A stretch of DNA of 56,392 nucleotides from Dehalococcoidia bacterium (GTDB lineage Bacteria > Chloroflexota > Dehalococcoidia > DSTF01 > JACRBR01), in NCBI GenBank assembly GCA_021462855.1, contig JAJTXQ010000003.1, forward strand, positions 1 to 56,392, written 5' to 3'. Under the pieces are notes generated by a model, which worked only from the letters and a program-made list of their open reading frames with translations, was not told where the DNA came from and did not search any database. Below, one piece after another: positions 44,688-53,315 of the stretch. Within the stretch, counting starts at the first letter, position 1. Each line of letters opens with the position of its first letter. Both the position numbers and the translations under genes were made by a program.

Positions 44688-45755
44688 ATGGCTGAACAAG
44701 CTCCTCGCCTGGCGGTCACGCGACTCCGCGGCGGCGGCGACATCGGCGCACCGTTACTCTCGTACTTGCGCGATCGGCTCGAGGCTGCCGCCCTCGAGTA
44801 TGCGGTGGCGCCAACGCCGATCCTTGGCGGGTTCGACACCGCGATCTATGGCTTCACGCTGCAGGGCGGCGGCGCGCGCGACGGCGCCTGCGTGGCGCGC
44901 GTCTTCCCCTCCCCCGCCGACGGACCGCGCGCACGGCACGAAGCCGCGGTGCAGCGCGCCGTCGCGATGCTCGGTTTTCCAGCGCCGGAGGTGCTCGCGT
45001 TCGAGCCTTCGCCGGACGTCCTGGGCGCGCCGTTCATCATCATGCGGCGCATTCCGGGGCGCGTGATGCTCGATGGCATGGTCGGCCCGCGCATGGGCCC
45101 GCTGGCGTCGCTGCTCGGACGCACGCAGGCCCGCCTGCATGCACTCGATGCCACGGCGTTCCGCGATGCAGCGGGAGCGGACGCCGACGACGCGCGTCTC
45201 GCCGGCGGCGCCGGCGTGTTCTTCGACGACTGCGCGGCCGTCGTGTCGCGCGCGTCGCTCGATGGTCTGCGCCCGGCGCTCCGCTGGCTCGAGGAGCGGC
45301 GGCCGTCCCCTTCGCCGAGCGTCATCTGCCATGGCGACTACCATCCGCTGAACGTGCTGGTCGAGCGCGGCGAAGTGACGGGCGTCGTCGACTGGGCGTG
45401 GGTCGCCATCGCGCCCGCCGAGTTCGACATTGGCTCGACCGTGGCGCTGCTCGGCCACGGGCCGGTGTCGCTGCCACGCGCCGTGATGCCGCTCGTCCGC
45501 CTCCTGCGGCGCTGGATCACGTTCCGCTACCTCCGTGGCTATCGCTCGCTGCGCCCGTATGACGCCCGCGCCGTGGCCTATTACGAGGCGCTTCGCCTCC
45601 TCGGGTTTCTCGTCGAAGCGGGCGAGCAGATGCAGGCCGAAGCGGGTCGCATCGACTCCACGATGGACTCGCCGTTCCACGCGCCGGCTGTGCGCGCAGG
45701 CGCGATCGCGCGCCTGCGCCGGATCACCGGCCTGGACGTCACGCTCCCCGCATAG
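44688..45755 (+). CDS. Aminoglycoside-phosphotransferase-family kinase-like protein
   Basis: 355 residues. The protein-kinase-like fold of the APH family shows the catalytic loop VICHGDYHPLN, the metal-binding VVDWAWVAIA and the preceding APFIIMRRIPGR hinge. The glycine-rich loop is weak (ILGGFDTAIYGF). Members phosphorylate small molecules such as antibiotics, choline or homoserine; the substrate is not predictable. It is leaderless by position. The next gene is the molybdoenzyme alpha subunit, 169 bp away. Confidence 0.85.
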   Translation: MAEQAPRLAVTRLRGGGDIGAPLLSYLRDRLEAAALEYAVAPTPILGGFDTAIYGFTLQGGGARDGACVARVFPSPADGPRARHEAAVQRAVAMLGFPAPEVLAFEPSPDVLGAPFIIMRRIPGRVMLDGMVGPRMGPLASLLGRTQARLHALDATAFRDAAGADADDARLAGGAGVFFDDCAAVVSRASLDGLRPALRWLEERRPSPSPSVICHGDYHPLNVLVERGEVTGVVDWAWVAIAPAEFDIGSTVALLGHGPVSLPRAVMPLVRLLRRWITFRYLRGYRSLRPYDARAVAYYEALRLLGFLVEAGEQMQAEAGRIDSTMDSPFHAPAVRAGAIARLRRITGLDVTLPA

Positions 45756-45924
45756 GGCCCGCGCGCCGGCCTGGCCTGTCCGCCCGGTTCCGTCCAGACC
45801 GCCTGTACCCAAAGATATGGGCGTTAAGGGCGCTACGGCCCTCCAACCCGGGCAACAATTGCGACAAGATTCACGAAGTACGCCGGACCCAGTTCGAACG
45901 GGATGCGACCCCGGAGGTGCAACA

Positions 45925-48900
45925 GTGCCAGACCCGAACGCACGGCGCGCGAGCAGGCGCCAGATCCTCGCCTCGTTCCCGGCGCTGCTCGCCGGCGTAG
46001 GCGCCGCCGGCTTCCTCAACCCGACGCCGGCGTTTTCGTTCCTGAAACCGTTGCCACAGCAGGAGAACCCGCTCGAGTCGTACCCCGAGCGCGGCTGGGA
46101 GGGCATCTACCGCGACCTCTACACGCCCGACTCGAATTTCCATTATCTGTGCGCCCCAAACGACACGCACGGCTGTCTGCTCAAGGCGAACGTGAAGAAC
46201 GGCGTCGTCGTCTACGCCGACCCGAGCTTCGGATACAACGGCGCGGTCGACGCCTACGGCAACCAGGCGTCGGCGCGCTGGGACCCGCGCGTCTGCATCA
46301 GCGGCCTCGCATACGTGCGCCGCTTCTACTCCGACCGCCGCACGAAGGGCCCGATGATCCGAAAGGGCTTCAAGCAGTGGGTGGAGGATGGCTTCCCGCG
46401 CGGGGAGGACGGCCTGCCGCCGAAGAAGTACCTCGAAGGGCGCGGCAAGGAGGAGTTCGAGCGCGTCGAATGGGACGAAGCGTGGGAGACGATCGCCCGC
46501 ACGCTGATCAACATCGCCCAGACGTACACCGGCGAAGAGGGTAAGGAACGCCTCGAAAGGCAAGGCTACGACGAGGCGATGATCGAGACGTTGCACGGCG
46601 CCGGCACGCAGACGCTGAAGGCGCGCGGCGGCATGCCGCTCATCCAGCCGATCCGCGCAGCGGGGTTGTACCGTCTGCAGGGATCGATGGCGCTCCTTGA
46701 CGCGCACATTCGCGGCGTCGGGCCGGACGAGGCGCTGGGCGGGCGGCAATGGGACAGCTACTCGTGGCACACTGACCTGCCGCCGGGCCACCCGATGGTC
46801 ACAGGCCAGCAGTCGCTCGACTTCGACCTCTACACGGCGGAGAACGCGAAGCTTGTCACGCTCTGGGGCAAGAACTGGATCGCGACGAAGATGCCCGACG
46901 GGCACTGGCTGACCGAGGCGAAGCTCCACGGCGCCAAGGTCGTGACGATCGCGCCGGAGTACCAGTCATCGAGCTCGAAGGCCGACGAGGTGATCGTCAT
47001 CCGGCCGGGCAGCGACTCCGCATTAGCATTCGGGCTCGCGCAGGTGATCATCCGCGAGAAGCTGTATGACGCCGATTTCGTGAAGCGGTCGACGGATCTG
47101 CCGCTCCTCGTGCGCATGGATACGCTCAAGCTGCTCCGCCCGCGCGACCTCGACGCCGCGGCGCCGCTCGGCGCGCTCACCAACACCACGCGCCTGTACC
47201 AGGAGGGTGAGAAGCCGCCAGCGGCGGCCGCGCAGAGCGGGCAGTACGTCCCGCAGGCGCTGCGCGAGGAGTGGGGCGATTTCATGGTGTGGGACGCGCG
47301 TACGTCGGCGCCGGCGGCCGTGACGCGCGATCAGGTCGGGCAGTTCTTCGCTGACACGGGCATCGATCCCGCGCTCGAGGGCGAGTTCAGCGTGAAGCTG
47401 GCGGACGGCGCGACCGCCGCCGTACGGCCGGTGTTCGACCTCGTGAAGCAGTACCTCGACGCGTCGTGCACGCCGGAGCAGATCTCGAAGGTCTGCTGGG
47501 CGCCCGTCGAGGCGATCGAGTCTCTCGCCCGGAGAATCGCCGCAAACCAGAAGTCGACGTTGTTCGTCGAGGGCATGGGGCCGAACCACTTCTTCAACAA
47601 CGATGTGAAGGACCGCGCGATCATCCTCGTCGCGTCGCTCACGAACAACGTCGGGCATTTCGGCGGCACCGTGGGCAGCTACTCCGGCAACTATCGCCTC
47701 GGCCTGTTCGGTGGCATCTCGCAGTGGACGGGCGAGAACCCGTTCGAGATCGAGCTCGACCCGAGCAAGCCGGCGAACACCAAGTCGTATTACAAGGGCG
47801 AGTCGGCGCACTACTACAACTACGGCGACCGCCCGCTGCGCGTAGGCAACAAGCTGTTCACTGGCAAGACGCACCTGCCGACGCCGACGAAGTCCGTGAT
47901 CCTCTCCAACTCGAACTCGATCCTCGGCAACGCCAAGTGGGCGTACAACGTGATCATGAACACGCTGCCAAAGATCGAGATGTTCGTCGCGTCCGACTGG
48001 TTCTGGACGGCGACGTGCGAGTACGCCGACATCGTGCTGGCCGCCGACCCGTGGAGCGAGCGCAAGAAGCCGGATATCTACGCCGCGGTGAGCAACCCGT
48101 TCCTCCAGGCGTGGGTCCGCTCGCCGCTGCCGCGCACGTACGACACGCACGACGACATGGAGTCGTGGGCGGGCATCTGCGCCAAGCTGGCAGATATCAC
48201 CGGCGACCAGCGCTTCCGCGATTACTGGAAGTTCGTGCACGAAGATAACGTCGAGGCGTACATCAACCGCGTGTTCCAGGCCGGCAACACGACGCGCGGT
48301 TACACGTTCCAGATGCTCGACGACGCCTGCGAGCGCGGCACGCCGCTGTACTCGATGGCGCGCACGAGCCCGCGCATCGTCGGCTGGGAGCAGACCCAGG
48401 AAAGCAAGCCCTGGTACAACCGCACCGGCCGCCTCGAGTTCTACCGCGAGGAAGACGAGTTCATCGAGTACGGCGAGAACCTGCCGGTGCACCGCGAACC
48501 GTCCGACGGGACGCCGTATGAGCCCAACGTCATCATGGCGAGGCCGCACCCGGCGCTGAAGCCGGTCGGACCGGAAGCCTACGGGCTCGACGTCAACGAC
48601 ATGCGCACCGAGGTGCGGCAGGTGCGTAATGTCGTCCGCACGCCGGAGGAGCTCGCCCAGAGCAAGCACCCCCTGAGGGCGCAAGGCTACTCGCACGTGC
48701 TCATCACGCCGAAGTACCGCCACGCCTGCCACAGCACCGGCGCGAGCACCGACTACGACGTCGTGATGTGGGGGCCGTATGGCGACTTCTACCGCCACGA
48801 CAAGCGCAAGCCGTGGGTCAGCGAGGGGTACATCGACCTGAACCCCGAGGACGCGAAGGAGCTCGGCGTCGAGGACGGCGACTACGTGTGGTGCGACGGC

Positions 48901-49404
48901 GACCCGGAAGATCGCCCATTCGTCGGTCACCAGGACCGGCCGGACGATTACAAGGTGACGCGCTGGCTCGTCCGCGTGCGCTACTACCCGAGCATCGCGC
49001 GGGGGATCGGGCGCGCCTGGTTCCACTTCTACATCGGCACGCACGGCAGTGTCGAAGGGCACGAGACGCGCGCCGACGGCCTCGCCAAGAACCCGCGCAC
49101 GGGCTACCAGTCGGGCTACCGCTACGGGAGCCACCAGGCGATCACGCGCGCCTGGCTGCGGCCGACGCTCCAGACCGACAGCCTGATCCGCAAGGATCCG
49201 AACGGCCAGACCATCGGCAAGGGGTTTGCGCTCGACGTGCACTGCACCGTGGGCGCGCCGAAGGAGTCGTTCGTGAAGATGGAGAAGGCCGAGGACGGCG
49301 GCATCGATGGCGAGGGGCTGTGGCAGCCCGCATCGCAGGGCTACCGCCCGGGTTACGAGAACGACGAGATGCGCGCGTACCTCTCCGGTGAGCTGATCAA
49401 GTAG
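45925..49404 (+). CDS. Molybdopterin oxidoreductase alpha subunit, type II DMSO-reductase family (CISM), Tat-exported
   Basis: 1159 residues from GTG 45925, with ggagg upstream. The Tat signal SRRQIL (10-15) precedes a hydrophobic stretch to about residue 30, so it folds with cofactor in the cytoplasm and is then exported. Aligned with NarG, the FS0 ligand positions read C76, D80, C84 and C124 (NarG: His, Cys, Cys, Cys). The molybdenum ligand D284 lies in WHTDLPP, matching NarG Asp222. Molybdopterin-binding blocks include VTLWGKNWIATKMPDGHWLTE and FVASDWFWTATCEYADIVLA. NarG, EbdA, SerA and NXR-like enzymes share this family; which reaction it carries out is not decided by the sequence. It is followed by beta, gamma and TorD-like genes. 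Confidence 0.92.
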   Translation: MPDPNARRASRRQILASFPALLAGVGAAGFLNPTPAFSFLKPLPQQENPLESYPERGWEGIYRDLYTPDSNFHYLCAPNDTHGCLLKANVKNGVVVYADPSFGYNGAVDAYGNQASARWDPRVCISGLAYVRRFYSDRRTKGPMIRKGFKQWVEDGFPRGEDGLPPKKYLEGRGKEEFERVEWDEAWETIARTLINIAQTYTGEEGKERLERQGYDEAMIETLHGAGTQTLKARGGMPLIQPIRAAGLYRLQGSMALLDAHIRGVGPDEALGGRQWDSYSWHTDLPPGHPMVTGQQSLDFDLYTAENAKLVTLWGKNWIATKMPDGHWLTEAKLHGAKVVTIAPEYQSSSSKADEVIVIRPGSDSALAFGLAQVIIREKLYDADFVKRSTDLPLLVRMDTLKLLRPRDLDAAAPLGALTNTTRLYQEGEKPPAAAAQSGQYVPQALREEWGDFMVWDARTSAPAAVTRDQVGQFFADTGIDPALEGEFSVKLADGATAAVRPVFDLVKQYLDASCTPEQISKVCWAPVEAIESLARRIAANQKSTLFVEGMGPNHFFNNDVKDRAIILVASLTNNVGHFGGTVGSYSGNYRLGLFGGISQWTGENPFEIELDPSKPANTKSYYKGESAHYYNYGDRPLRVGNKLFTGKTHLPTPTKSVILSNSNSILGNAKWAYNVIMNTLPKIEMFVASDWFWTATCEYADIVLAADPWSERKKPDIYAAVSNPFLQAWVRSPLPRTYDTHDDMESWAGICAKLADITGDQRFRDYWKFVHEDNVEAYINRVFQAGNTTRGYTFQMLDDACERGTPLYSMARTSPRIVGWEQTQESKPWYNRTGRLEFYREEDEFIEYGENLPVHREPSDGTPYEPNVIMARPHPALKPVGPEAYGLDVNDMRTEVRQVRNVVRTPEELAQSKHPLRAQGYSHVLITPKYRHACHSTGASTDYDVVMWGPYGDFYRHDKRKPWVSEGYIDLNPEDAKELGVEDGDYVWCDGDPEDRPFVGHQDRPDDYKVTRWLVRVRYYPSIARGIGRAWFHFYIGTHGSVEGHETRADGLAKNPRTGYQSGYRYGSHQAITRAWLRPTLQTDSLIRKDPNGQTIGKGFALDVHCTVGAPKESFVKMEKAEDGGIDGEGLWQPASQGYRPGYENDEMRAYLSGELIK

Positions 49405-49412
49405 GTGATGTG

Positions 49413-50552
49413 ATGGCAAAGGTCTTCAACTGGCAACTCAACCGCGAGATGACGTACCGCTTCGAGGAGGCGCGGCCGCAGCGGCAGGCCGGGGCGGTCT
49501 TCGACACGAACAAGTGCATCGCCTGCCAGACGTGCACGATGGCGTGCAAGACGACGTGGACGTCGGGCAAGGGCCAGGAGTTCATGTTCTGGAACAACGT
49601 CGAGACGAAGCCCTGGGGCTCGTACCCGATGGCGTGGGACGTGAAGATCCTCAACACGCTCGGCGCGCAGTCGTGGGATGGCAACACGTACACCGGCAAG
49701 ACGATCTTCGAGTCGGCGGAGCAGGGCGAATACCACGTCGGCTACCTGCCCGATGACATGGACTACGCCGGCCCGAACCGCGGCGAGGACGAACTGAGCT
49801 CCGTGATGTCGGAGGAGAAGTTCTACCTGAAGATGCCGCACGACGCGTGGTTCTTCTACCTGCCGCGCATCTGCAACCACTGCACGTACCCGGCGTGCCT
49901 GCAGTCCTGCCCGCGCACGTCGATCTACAAGCGGCCGGAGGACGGCATCGTGCTGCTCGACCAGTCGCGCTGCCGCGGCTACCGCGAGTGCGTGCGCGCC
50001 TGCCCGTACAAGAAGGTGATGTACAACCACGTCACGCGCGTGTCTGAAAAGTGCGTGCTGTGCTATCCCGCCGTCGAGAAGGGCGTGCAGACGCGCTGCA
50101 TGCGCACCTGCATCGGCAAGATCCGCACGTTCGGCTTCGTCAGCCCGCCCGACAAGGTGCGCGAGGACAACCCGGTGGACTTCCTCGTGCACGTGCGCAA
50201 GGTGGCGCTGCCGCTGCTGCCGCAACTCGGCCTTGAGCCGAACATCTACTACATCCCGCCGATCCACGTCGGCAGCCAGGCGTTCCTGCGGATGATGTTC
50301 GGCCCCGGCGCCGAGCAGGCCGTCGCGACCTACAAGAACGCGATGGAAGGCAACGACCCGGAGCTGCTCGGCGTGCTGATGCTCAACGTTTCGACGGACC
50401 GGATCATCCACAAGTTCAACGTCAGCAATGGCCAGGTCGCCGGCTTCGGCGAAAACGGCCAGGAGCTCGTGCGCGTGCCGCTCAAGGAACCGACGATCGT
50501 GCGGCCGGCGTTCGACCCGACCCTGGCCGTGTATCGCTACAACACCGCGTAG
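49413..50552 (+). CDS. Molybdoenzyme beta subunit with four iron-sulfur clusters (NarH/EbdB-like)
   Basis: 379 residues from ATG 49413 (a GTG at 49410 is in frame), with aggtga upstream. Cluster-binding Cys are C35, C38, C41, C45; C154, C157, C162, C166; C187, C193, C197 with Tyr190 at the fourth place, suggesting a [3Fe-4S] centre as in NarH; and C214, C217, C229, C233. The start VFDTNKCIACQTCTMACKTTW and FFYLPRICNHCTYPACLQSCP are typical of NarH/EbdB. It carries electrons from the alpha subunit to the gamma haem. It has no signal and probably rides with alpha through the Tat system. Confidence 0.95.
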   Translation: MAKVFNWQLNREMTYRFEEARPQRQAGAVFDTNKCIACQTCTMACKTTWTSGKGQEFMFWNNVETKPWGSYPMAWDVKILNTLGAQSWDGNTYTGKTIFESAEQGEYHVGYLPDDMDYAGPNRGEDELSSVMSEEKFYLKMPHDAWFFYLPRICNHCTYPACLQSCPRTSIYKRPEDGIVLLDQSRCRGYRECVRACPYKKVMYNHVTRVSEKCVLCYPAVEKGVQTRCMRTCIGKIRTFGFVSPPDKVREDNPVDFLVHVRKVALPLLPQLGLEPNIYYIPPIHVGSQAFLRMMFGPGAEQAVATYKNAMEGNDPELLGVLMLNVSTDRIIHKFNVSNGQVAGFGENGQELVRVPLKEPTIVRPAFDPTLAVYRYNTA

Positions 50553-50564
50553 ACGGAGGCAGCC

Positions 50565-51509
50565 ATGACACTCGAACCACTGCAGCGGCGGATTGGCAGG
50601 CGCAAGCTCATCGCGGGCGCCGCCGGCGGCGCGATGGCCGTGGGCGCGGCGGCGATCGTCGGCTGCGGCGACGATGACAACGGGCCGGCGCCCGACTGGG
50701 CGGGCCGCGTCGTCTCGAAGTTCATCCGCGACGACGTGCCGATTGAGAACCCGCGCGCGTCGCTGTGGGGCAGCGCGCCGAAGGTCGAAGTGCCCATGCA
50801 GCCGCAGGCGTCGGCATTGCCCGTGCGGATGCAGCCCAGCGTGCCGAGCATCCGCGTCTGCTCGCTCAACGATGGCAAGCGCATCGGCTTCATGCTCGAG
50901 TGGGCGGACCCGCAGCGCGACGAGAAGGTGGTCAAGACGCCCGAGTTCAAGGACGGATGCGGTGTCCTCCTCGGTCCGCCGGAGGTTCCGGCGACCTACT
51001 TCATGATGGGCGTCGCGGACATCGCGGCCAGCATCATGCACTGGCGCGCCGACTGGCAGAAGGACGTCGACGACGGGTTCCAGGACCTCGAGACGGGGTT
51101 CCCGAACGTGGCGTTCGACTTCTATCCGCCGCTGGTCGATGCGCCGCGCCCGCTCGTCGTCTCGGAGGACTACCCGGAGGCCGGCCGGCCGTGGCTGCCG
51201 GGAATGAACGCAGGCAACCCGCTCTCTCAGCCGAACAAGACGAGCGCCGTCGAGAAGCTGCTCGCGAACGGCCCCGGCACGATCACGCACATGGCGGTGC
51301 AGGACGCGATCGGCCGCGGCACGTGGAAGGATGGCGCGTGGCGCGTGGTGATCGCGCGCGACTTCGCCGCCTCGAACGAGGGCGAGATCGAGCTCAAGGG
51401 CGGCCAGGAGTACGCGCTGGCGTTCACCGTCTGGGCGGGGTCCGAGGGCGACCGCGGCTCGCGCAAGTCACCGAGCAACCTCGGCAAGCTGTTCATCGAG
51501 AACGCGTGA
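50565..51509 (+). CDS. Molybdoenzyme gamma subunit, EB_dh-type haem b protein with Tat-lipoprotein signal
   Basis: 314 residues from ATG 50565, with ggagg before it. The N-terminus RRIGRRKLIAGAAGGAMAV is a Tat-like signal; IVGC with C34 is a lipobox, so the mature protein would begin with a lipid-anchored Cys. The body matches the ethylbenzene-dehydrogenase haem-binding domain: SIRVCSLNDGKRIGFMLEWAD and IMHWRADWQKDVDDGFQDLE. Such proteins bind one haem b (Met and Lys ligands in EbdC) outside the membrane. If right, it anchors the complex to the outer leaflet. The stop and the next start share one base. Confidence 0.88.
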   Translation: MTLEPLQRRIGRRKLIAGAAGGAMAVGAAAIVGCGDDDNGPAPDWAGRVVSKFIRDDVPIENPRASLWGSAPKVEVPMQPQASALPVRMQPSVPSIRVCSLNDGKRIGFMLEWADPQRDEKVVKTPEFKDGCGVLLGPPEVPATYFMMGVADIAASIMHWRADWQKDVDDGFQDLETGFPNVAFDFYPPLVDAPRPLVVSEDYPEAGRPWLPGMNAGNPLSQPNKTSAVEKLLANGPGTITHMAVQDAIGRGTWKDGAWRVVIARDFAASNEGEIELKGGQEYALAFTVWAGSEGDRGSRKSPSNLGKLFIENA

Positions 51510-52255
51510 TGGGACAGGCAGCGACGAAAGCGCGCCGGACGGTCGAGCATCTGAAACTCACGGCGATCGCGTACCGCGGGTTGGGCCGTGCGCTGTCCGG
51601 CGACCCGCGCGACGCGTCGAGCACGCTCGGCGAGCTCGGCGCGTGCCTCGACGCGCTCGGCTGGCGCGCCGCAGCGGCGGAGATATCGCGCGCGCGCGAC
51701 GCCTTCGCCGCCGCGGCCGATGACGCCCGCACGCAGTACTCGCGCATCTTCCATCGCTCGCTGCCGCCGCCGTATGAGACGACGTACACATCGGGCGGCA
51801 GCGTGCGCGAGCTCGCGGACATCGCCGGGTTCTACCGCGCGTTCGGCATGGAGGCAAGCGGCGAGAAGTGCGACCACGTCGCGGCGGAGCTGGAGTTCCT
51901 GTCATATGTCGCGTTGAAGGAAGTGCACGCGCACGAGCAGTCGCAGCCCGAGCGGGCGGCCGTGAGCCGCGAGGCGCACGCGCGGTTCATCGTCGCGCAC
52001 GCGGGCACGTGGCTGCCGCTGTTTGCCGCGCAGATCGAGCGCGTCTCGTCCGAGGGCCCGTATGCGGGGGTCGTGCGGGCCGCGCACCTGGCGATCGCCG
52101 CCGATGCCGCGGACCTCGGCGTGAGCATGCCGCCGGTGGCCGTCTACGCCGCGAACCCCGACGCGATGCCCGGCCCGCCGGCCTCGCCCGACCGCCCCTA
52201 TTGCGGCGCGGACGAGGACCCCGACGGCGACGACGCGCCCCAAGTGGCGCCGTAG
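51509..52255 (+). CDS. TorD/NarJ-family molybdoenzyme-specific chaperone
   Basis: 248 residues from ATG 51509, overlapping the gamma stop by one base (TGATG). A helical protein with the family motif YSRIFHRSLPPPYETTY and the later FYRAFGMEASGEKCDHVAAELEFLSYVA, followed by the basic/acidic C-terminus. It corresponds to the delta subunit (EbdD, DdhD) that inserts the molybdenum cofactor and guards Tat export of alpha. It is cytoplasmic and is the last gene of the operon. Confidence 0.9.
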   Translation: MGQAATKARRTVEHLKLTAIAYRGLGRALSGDPRDASSTLGELGACLDALGWRAAAAEISRARDAFAAAADDARTQYSRIFHRSLPPPYETTYTSGGSVRELADIAGFYRAFGMEASGEKCDHVAAELEFLSYVALKEVHAHEQSQPERAAVSREAHARFIVAHAGTWLPLFAAQIERVSSEGPYAGVVRAAHLAIAADAADLGVSMPPVAVYAANPDAMPGPPASPDRPYCGADEDPDGDDAPQVAP

Positions 52256-52298
52256 CGGCTGCTGCGGATCGCTCCAGCACGCCGTCACCCGATGAGGC

Positions 52299-52329
52299 GC
52301 GAAACCCGCTCGCGCAGAGCGGGTTTCGC
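52299..52329. terminator. 13-bp hairpin after the molybdoenzyme operon
   Basis: 52299-52311 pairs perfectly with 52317-52329. It lies 43 bp after the TorD-like stop and just before the stop of the converging gene. No U-tract follows. Confidence 0.7.
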
Positions 52330-52334
52330 ATCGG

Positions 52335-53315
52335 TCACGGCAACTCGATGCCGAACTCGCGCCAGCCCGACCAACTCCCGGCGTTGAGCGCGCCATCCCA
52401 GGCGCGCACACGCCAGCGGTAGATGACGCCGCACGCCGCGTCCGCGGTCATGTTCTTCGAGGCGCCGAGCACCACGTAGGTTTTGAACTCGGCCCACGTC
52501 GTCGCGGTGACCTTTGTCTCGACCTGCACGGTGTGGCTCTGGATGCCGCTCGGGTCGCTCGGCGGGGTCCAGCGAAGGATCACGTCGTCCGGGGGACAGG
52601 CGAGCTCTGCCCCGTTCGACGGTTCGGTCTGCACCGGCGCCGGCGGCCCCTGCGTGTCGGGCGTGGCGGTCGGCGAAGGCGGCGCCGGCGTTGCCGAGGG
52701 CGTGGACGTCGGCGGCACTGGTGTCGCCGGCACGGCCGTGGGCGAGGGCGCCGGGCGTGTCGGAGATGGCGGCAGCGGCGATGTTGCCGTCGGCGTGGGA
52801 ACGCGCGGCGGCGTGCCCGTCGCCAGCGGCCGCGATGGTTCGGGCGAAGGCGCTGGCGCCGTGACGGACGCCGATGGCGTCTCCGGCGCCGGCCCGGGCG
52901 TCGCATCAGCTTCGTCGCCGATGATCAGGACGACGGACGCGCTCCCGCGCGCGCCGTCCGCGGCGTGGGCGATGACTTCCACGGTGTACTCACCTGCGGC
53001 GCCGGGCGTCCACGTCGTGCGCCGGGAGACGATCGCTTCCTCGCCGAGATCCTGCTCCTCGGCGATCGTCTCGTCGTTCGCGCGCAGCTCGACGCGGGCG
53101 ACGCCGCCCGCGCGCGATGCGTGCCAGCGCAGAGGCACGGTCTCGCCGACCTCGTAGCGGGCGCCGTCGAGCGGATGGTCGATCCACACGCGCGGTTCAG
53201 CGGCGGCCGCTGCCGGTGACCCGTCTCCGCCCCGTGTGACCACGAGCGCCGTGCCCAGCACGGCGGCGGCCGGCACGAGTACAACGATCGCCGCGGGGAT
53301 GATCAGGCGATTCAT
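52335..53315 (-). CDS. Membrane-anchored Ig-like / Fn3-like protein with Pro/Thr linker
   Basis: 326 residues from ATG 53315, overlapping the upstream gene by 4 bp (ATGA). A single membrane span (about 5-26) anchors it. Residues about 55-150 look like a bacterial Ig-like domain (RVWIDHPLDGARYEVGETVPLRW and GEYTVEVIAHAADG). A long Pro/Thr/Ser stretch (about 150-230) is a flexible stalk. The C-terminus (about 240-326) has a fibronectin-III-like fold with DVILRWTPPSDPSGI. Probably an extracellular adhesion or structural protein; function unknown. It pairs with the larger upstream protein. Confidence 0.8.
   Translation of the reverse strand: MNRLIIPAAIVVLVPAAAVLGTALVVTRGGDGSPAAAAAEPRVWIDHPLDGARYEVGETVPLRWHASRAGGVARVELRANDETIAEEQDLGEEAIVSRRTTWTPGAAGEYTVEVIAHAADGARGSASVVLIIGDEADATPGPAPETPSASVTAPAPSPEPSRPLATGTPPRVPTPTATSPLPPSPTRPAPSPTAVPATPVPPTSTPSATPAPPSPTATPDTQGPPAPVQTEPSNGAELACPPDDVILRWTPPSDPSGIQSHTVQVETKVTATTWAEFKTYVVLGASKNMTADAACGVIYRWRVRAWDGALNAGSWSGWREFGIELP

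Noticed and set aside
45756-45924. FNR-type site or clear promoter before the molybdoenzyme operon
   Set aside because: No TTGAT-N4-ATCAA match and no convincing -35/-10 pair could be read, so anaerobic control is not claimed.
45925-49404. Calling the alpha subunit a nitrate reductase NarG
   Set aside because: Beta resembles NarH, but there is no NarI, the gamma subunit is of EB_dh type and the FS0 ligands differ; the substrate remains open.
47023-49419. Minus-strand ORF of 798 codons opposite the molybdoenzyme alpha gene
   Set aside because: Antisense shadow with no domain and biased composition.
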